Of a stretch of DNA of 64,000 bases, positions 61,963-64,000 are shown piece after piece. The stretch spans positions 1-64,000 of the forward strand of contig NZ_JACHJI010000015.1 of assembly GCF_014203535.1 (NCBI RefSeq), in the 5' to 3' direction. The notes beneath the pieces are model-generated. The model saw only the letters and a list, made by a program, of their open reading frames with translations. It was not told the origin of the DNA and did not search any database. Numbering within the stretch: position 1 is the first letter of the stretch; each line of letters opens with the position of its first letter. Both the position numbers and the translations under genes were made by a program. The stretch comes from Streptomyces griseomycini (lineage in GTDB: Bacteria > Actinomycetota > Actinomycetes > Streptomycetales > Streptomycetaceae).

Positions 61963-62009
61963 TTCACCGACGCGTAACACGCCCGGCGCCTTCGTCACGG
62001 CGGCGAAAC
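61963..62009 (+). promoter_or_regulatory. Two GlnR-like half sites upstream of amtB
   Basis: TTCAC-n6-GTAAC (61963-61978) and GTCAC-n6-GAAAC (61994-62009) fit the Streptomyces GlnR box pattern gTnAc-n6-GaAAc. They lie 119-165 bases before amtB, where nitrogen control is known in S. coelicolor. The rest of the 348-bp gap shows no gene. Confidence 0.7.
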
Positions 62010-62127
62010 AACGAGGGGCCTCCACCGAAACCGCGCTGCGCCAGTCTCGTGGCGCATAACCGGCCCACCCCTCAATCCGCTCAAGGCTTCGCCCGCACGG
62101 GGCCGTACCAACGACGAGGAGACGCCG

Positions 62128-63468
62128 ATGGCACCAGCCATCACCCTGGCCGCAGACGCGCCCACGCTGTCCGCCGCCAACACAGGGTTCATGCTCATCT
62201 GTTCCGCCCTGGTGATGCTCATGACCCCGGGTCTCGCCTTCTTCTACGGAGGCATGGTCCGCGTCAAGAGCGCCCTGAACATGCTGATGATGAGCTTCAT
62301 CAGCCTGGGGATCGTCACCGTCCTGTGGGTGCTGTACGGCTTCTCCATGGCGTTCGGCACCGACTCCGGCAGCATCGTCGGCTGGAACTCCGACTGGGTC
62401 GGTCTCGGCGACATCGGCCTCACCGAACTCTGGGACGGCTACACCATCCCGGTCTTCGTCTTCCTGGTCTTCCAGCTGATGTTCGCCGTCCTCACGCCCG
62501 CCCTGATCAGCGGCGCCCTCGCGGACCGGGTGAAGTTCACCGCGTGGGCCCTTTTCGTCGCCCTGTGGGCCACCGTCGTCTACTTCCCGGTCGCGCACTG
62601 GGTCTGGGGCGCCGGCGGCTGGGCCTTCGAACTGGGCGTCATCGACTTCGCCGGAGGCACGGCCGTCCACATCAACGCCGGCGCAGCGGCCCTCGGCGTG
62701 ATCCTGGTCATCGGCAAGCGCATCGGCTTCAAGAAGGACCCGATGCGCCCGCACAGCCTGCCGCTGGTCATGCTCGGCGCGGGGCTCCTGTGGTTCGGCT
62801 GGTTCGGCTTCAACGCCGGCTCGTGGCTCGGCAACGACGACGGCGTCGGCGCGCTGATGTTCGTCAACACCCAGGTCGCCACCGGCGCGGCCGTGCTGGG
62901 CTGGCTCGCCTACGAGAAGATCCGCCACGGCGCGTTCACCACGCTGGGCGCCGCCTCCGGCGCGGTCTCCGGACTGGTCGCCATCACCCCGGCCGGCGGC
63001 GCGGTCTCCCCGCTCGGCGCGATCGCGGTGGGCGCCGTCGCCGGTGTCCTGTGCGCCATGGCCGTCGGCCTGAAGTACAGGTTCGGCTACGACGACTCCC
63101 TCGACGTCGTCGGCGTCCACCTCGTCGGCGGCATCCTCGGCTCGCTGCTCGTCGGCTTCTTCGCCACCGGCAAGGGCCAGTCCGACGTCGCGGGCCTCTT
63201 CTACGGCGGCGGCCTCGACCAGTTCTGGAAGCAGTGCGCCGGTGTCTTCGGCGTCCTCGCCTACTCCCTGGTCGTCTCCGCGGTCCTCGCCCTCCTCCTC
63301 GACAGGACCGTCGGCATGCGAGTCTCCGAGGACGACGAGGTGGCCGGCATCGACCAGGCCGAGCACGCCGAGACCGCGTACGACTTCAGCGGCGCCGGCG
63401 GCGGCGCGGTCCGCACCGCCGACGCCGCCCCCGTCGCCCCGGCCGAGAGCAAGAAGGTGGACGCATGA
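62128..63468 (+). CDS. amtB: Ammonium transporter
   Basis: This 446-residue Amt/Mep/Rh channel has about eleven transmembrane helices. The pore His pair is visible in YFPVAHWVWGAGGWAFELG near residue 157 and GVHLVGGILGSLLVG near 330. FFYGGMVRVKSALNMLMMSF near 40 is the family signature. GAGGAG precedes the ATG. The stop overlaps glnK as ATGA, so the channel and its PII regulator are translated together. GlnR boxes lie upstream. Confidence 0.97.
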   Translation: MAPAITLAADAPTLSAANTGFMLICSALVMLMTPGLAFFYGGMVRVKSALNMLMMSFISLGIVTVLWVLYGFSMAFGTDSGSIVGWNSDWVGLGDIGLTELWDGYTIPVFVFLVFQLMFAVLTPALISGALADRVKFTAWALFVALWATVVYFPVAHWVWGAGGWAFELGVIDFAGGTAVHINAGAAALGVILVIGKRIGFKKDPMRPHSLPLVMLGAGLLWFGWFGFNAGSWLGNDDGVGALMFVNTQVATGAAVLGWLAYEKIRHGAFTTLGAASGAVSGLVAITPAGGAVSPLGAIAVGAVAGVLCAMAVGLKYRFGYDDSLDVVGVHLVGGILGSLLVGFFATGKGQSDVAGLFYGGGLDQFWKQCAGVFGVLAYSLVVSAVLALLLDRTVGMRVSEDDEVAGIDQAEHAETAYDFSGAGGGAVRTADAAPVAPAESKKVDA

Positions 63469-63803
63469 AGCTCATCACCGCAGTCGTGAAGCCGCACCGG
63501 CTCGACGAGATCAAGGAGGCCCTGCAGGCCTTCGGGGTGCACGGTCTCACCGTCACCGAGGCCAGCGGCTACGGCCGCCAGCGCGGCCACACCGAGGTCT
63601 ACCGCGGTGCCGAGTACACCGTCGACCTGGTGCCCAAGATCCGCATCGAGGTGCTGGTGGAGGACGACGACGCCGAACAGCTCATCGACGTCGTCGTCAA
63701 GGCGGCCCGCACCGGCAAGATCGGTGACGGCAAGGTCTGGTCGACCCCGGTCGAGACGGCCGTACGCGTCCGGACCGGCGAGCGCGGCCCGGACGCGCTC
63801 TGA
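63465..63803 (+). CDS. glnK: PII nitrogen-regulatory protein
   Basis: This 112-residue PII signal protein has a T-loop (EVYRGAEYTVDLVPK) with Tyr51, the site that is adenylylated rather than uridylylated in Streptomyces. The C-terminal TGKIGDGKVWSTPVETAVRV is the ATP/2-oxoglutarate signature. It overlaps amtB by four bases, and glnD follows after 28 bases. Confidence 0.97.
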   Translation: MKLITAVVKPHRLDEIKEALQAFGVHGLTVTEASGYGRQRGHTEVYRGAEYTVDLVPKIRIEVLVEDDDAEQLIDVVVKAARTGKIGDGKVWSTPVETAVRVRTGERGPDAL

Positions 63804-63831
63804 CGGCAGACCGACGGAGAAGGAGTCGCCG

Positions 63832-64000
63832 GGTGACGGGTACGGACATGCACGACGAGGCGAAGGATTCGGGACCCGGCGGCTACGCGGCGGCCCGGCT
63901 GCGCCTCCTCACCGAGGGGGCGCGGTCCGGGCCGCCGCGCCGTACCGCCCTCGCGGACCTCACGGACACCTGGCTCACCGGGCTGTTCGCCGCGGGCACG
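63832..64000 (+). CDS. glnD: PII nucleotidyltransferase GlnD, 3'-truncated by the window edge
   Basis: The first 56 codons begin VTGTDMHDEAKDSGPGGYAA and continue to WLTGLFAAG, matching the start of Streptomyces GlnD, which adenylylates GlnK. The catalytic nucleotidyltransferase motif lies beyond the window. GTG 63832 has GGAGAAGGAG six bases upstream. Assignment rests mainly on position after amtB-glnK and the short N-terminal match. Confidence 0.85.

Overview
The window is chromosomal core DNA from a Streptomyces species. It is very GC-rich, with G/C almost fixed at third codon positions and many GTG starts. It carries two adjacent conservons (cvnABCD), a HupS-type HU protein with a Lys/Ala tail, nsdA, glcP beside smc and ftsY, and an amtB-glnK-glnD operon. 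From memory, the gene order follows the Streptomyces coelicolor SCO5529-SCO5585 segment closely. I ran no search.

Layout. 1-9.0 kb: 3' part of citramalate synthase (cimA), a TPM-type membrane protein, a YceI protein, a GT4 glycosyltransferase, a DMT transporter, a radical SAM protein like the hopanoid C-3 methylase HpnR, and an SDR. 9.1-11.1 kb: acyl-CoA carboxylase beta and epsilon subunits (accB, accE) behind a possible micro-ORF leader. 11.2-21.8 kb: two reverse-strand conservons in tandem, each a sensor kinase-like CvnA, roadblock CvnB, DUF742 CvnC and small GTPase CvnD. Their cvnD genes are almost identical over 486 bp. 22.4-26.9 kb: a small conserved protein, an FAH-family hydrolase overlapping gltX, a HAD phosphatase, and five tRNA genes that are all Gln or Glu. 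26.9-27.8 kb: a decayed MerR regulator and a decayed DUF4188 gene, head to head.

27.9-39.2 kb: ndgR divergent from leuCD, hupS, cofC with a small partner, plsC-like acyltransferase/gpsA/ddl, a DUF3515 lipoprotein with a stand-alone RAM-domain protein, and thiL-thiD. 39.5-49.6 kb: rpmB with a hairpin-rich leader, a DAK2-domain kinase, recG, rsmD, coaD, a coiled-coil DivIVA-like protein, DUF177-rpmF-rnc-mutM, and an HxlR regulator overlapping the end of mutM. 49.7-58.9 kb: a CAP-domain surface protein, acylphosphatase, a tiny coiled-coil protein, smc, glcP and ftsY. 59.0-64.0 kb: a 28-bp tandem repeat array, a primase/polymerase-like protein, nsdA, and amtB-glnK-glnD behind GlnR-like sites.

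Most of the window is housekeeping: leucine, isoleucine and thiamine synthesis, acyl-CoA carboxylation, translation, phospholipid and peptidoglycan precursors, chromosome organisation and nitrogen sensing. The accessory signal is modest: gene remnants, repeats, and operator-like palindromes in divergent promoter regions. I saw no insertion sequence, prophage, CRISPR array or biosynthetic gene cluster.
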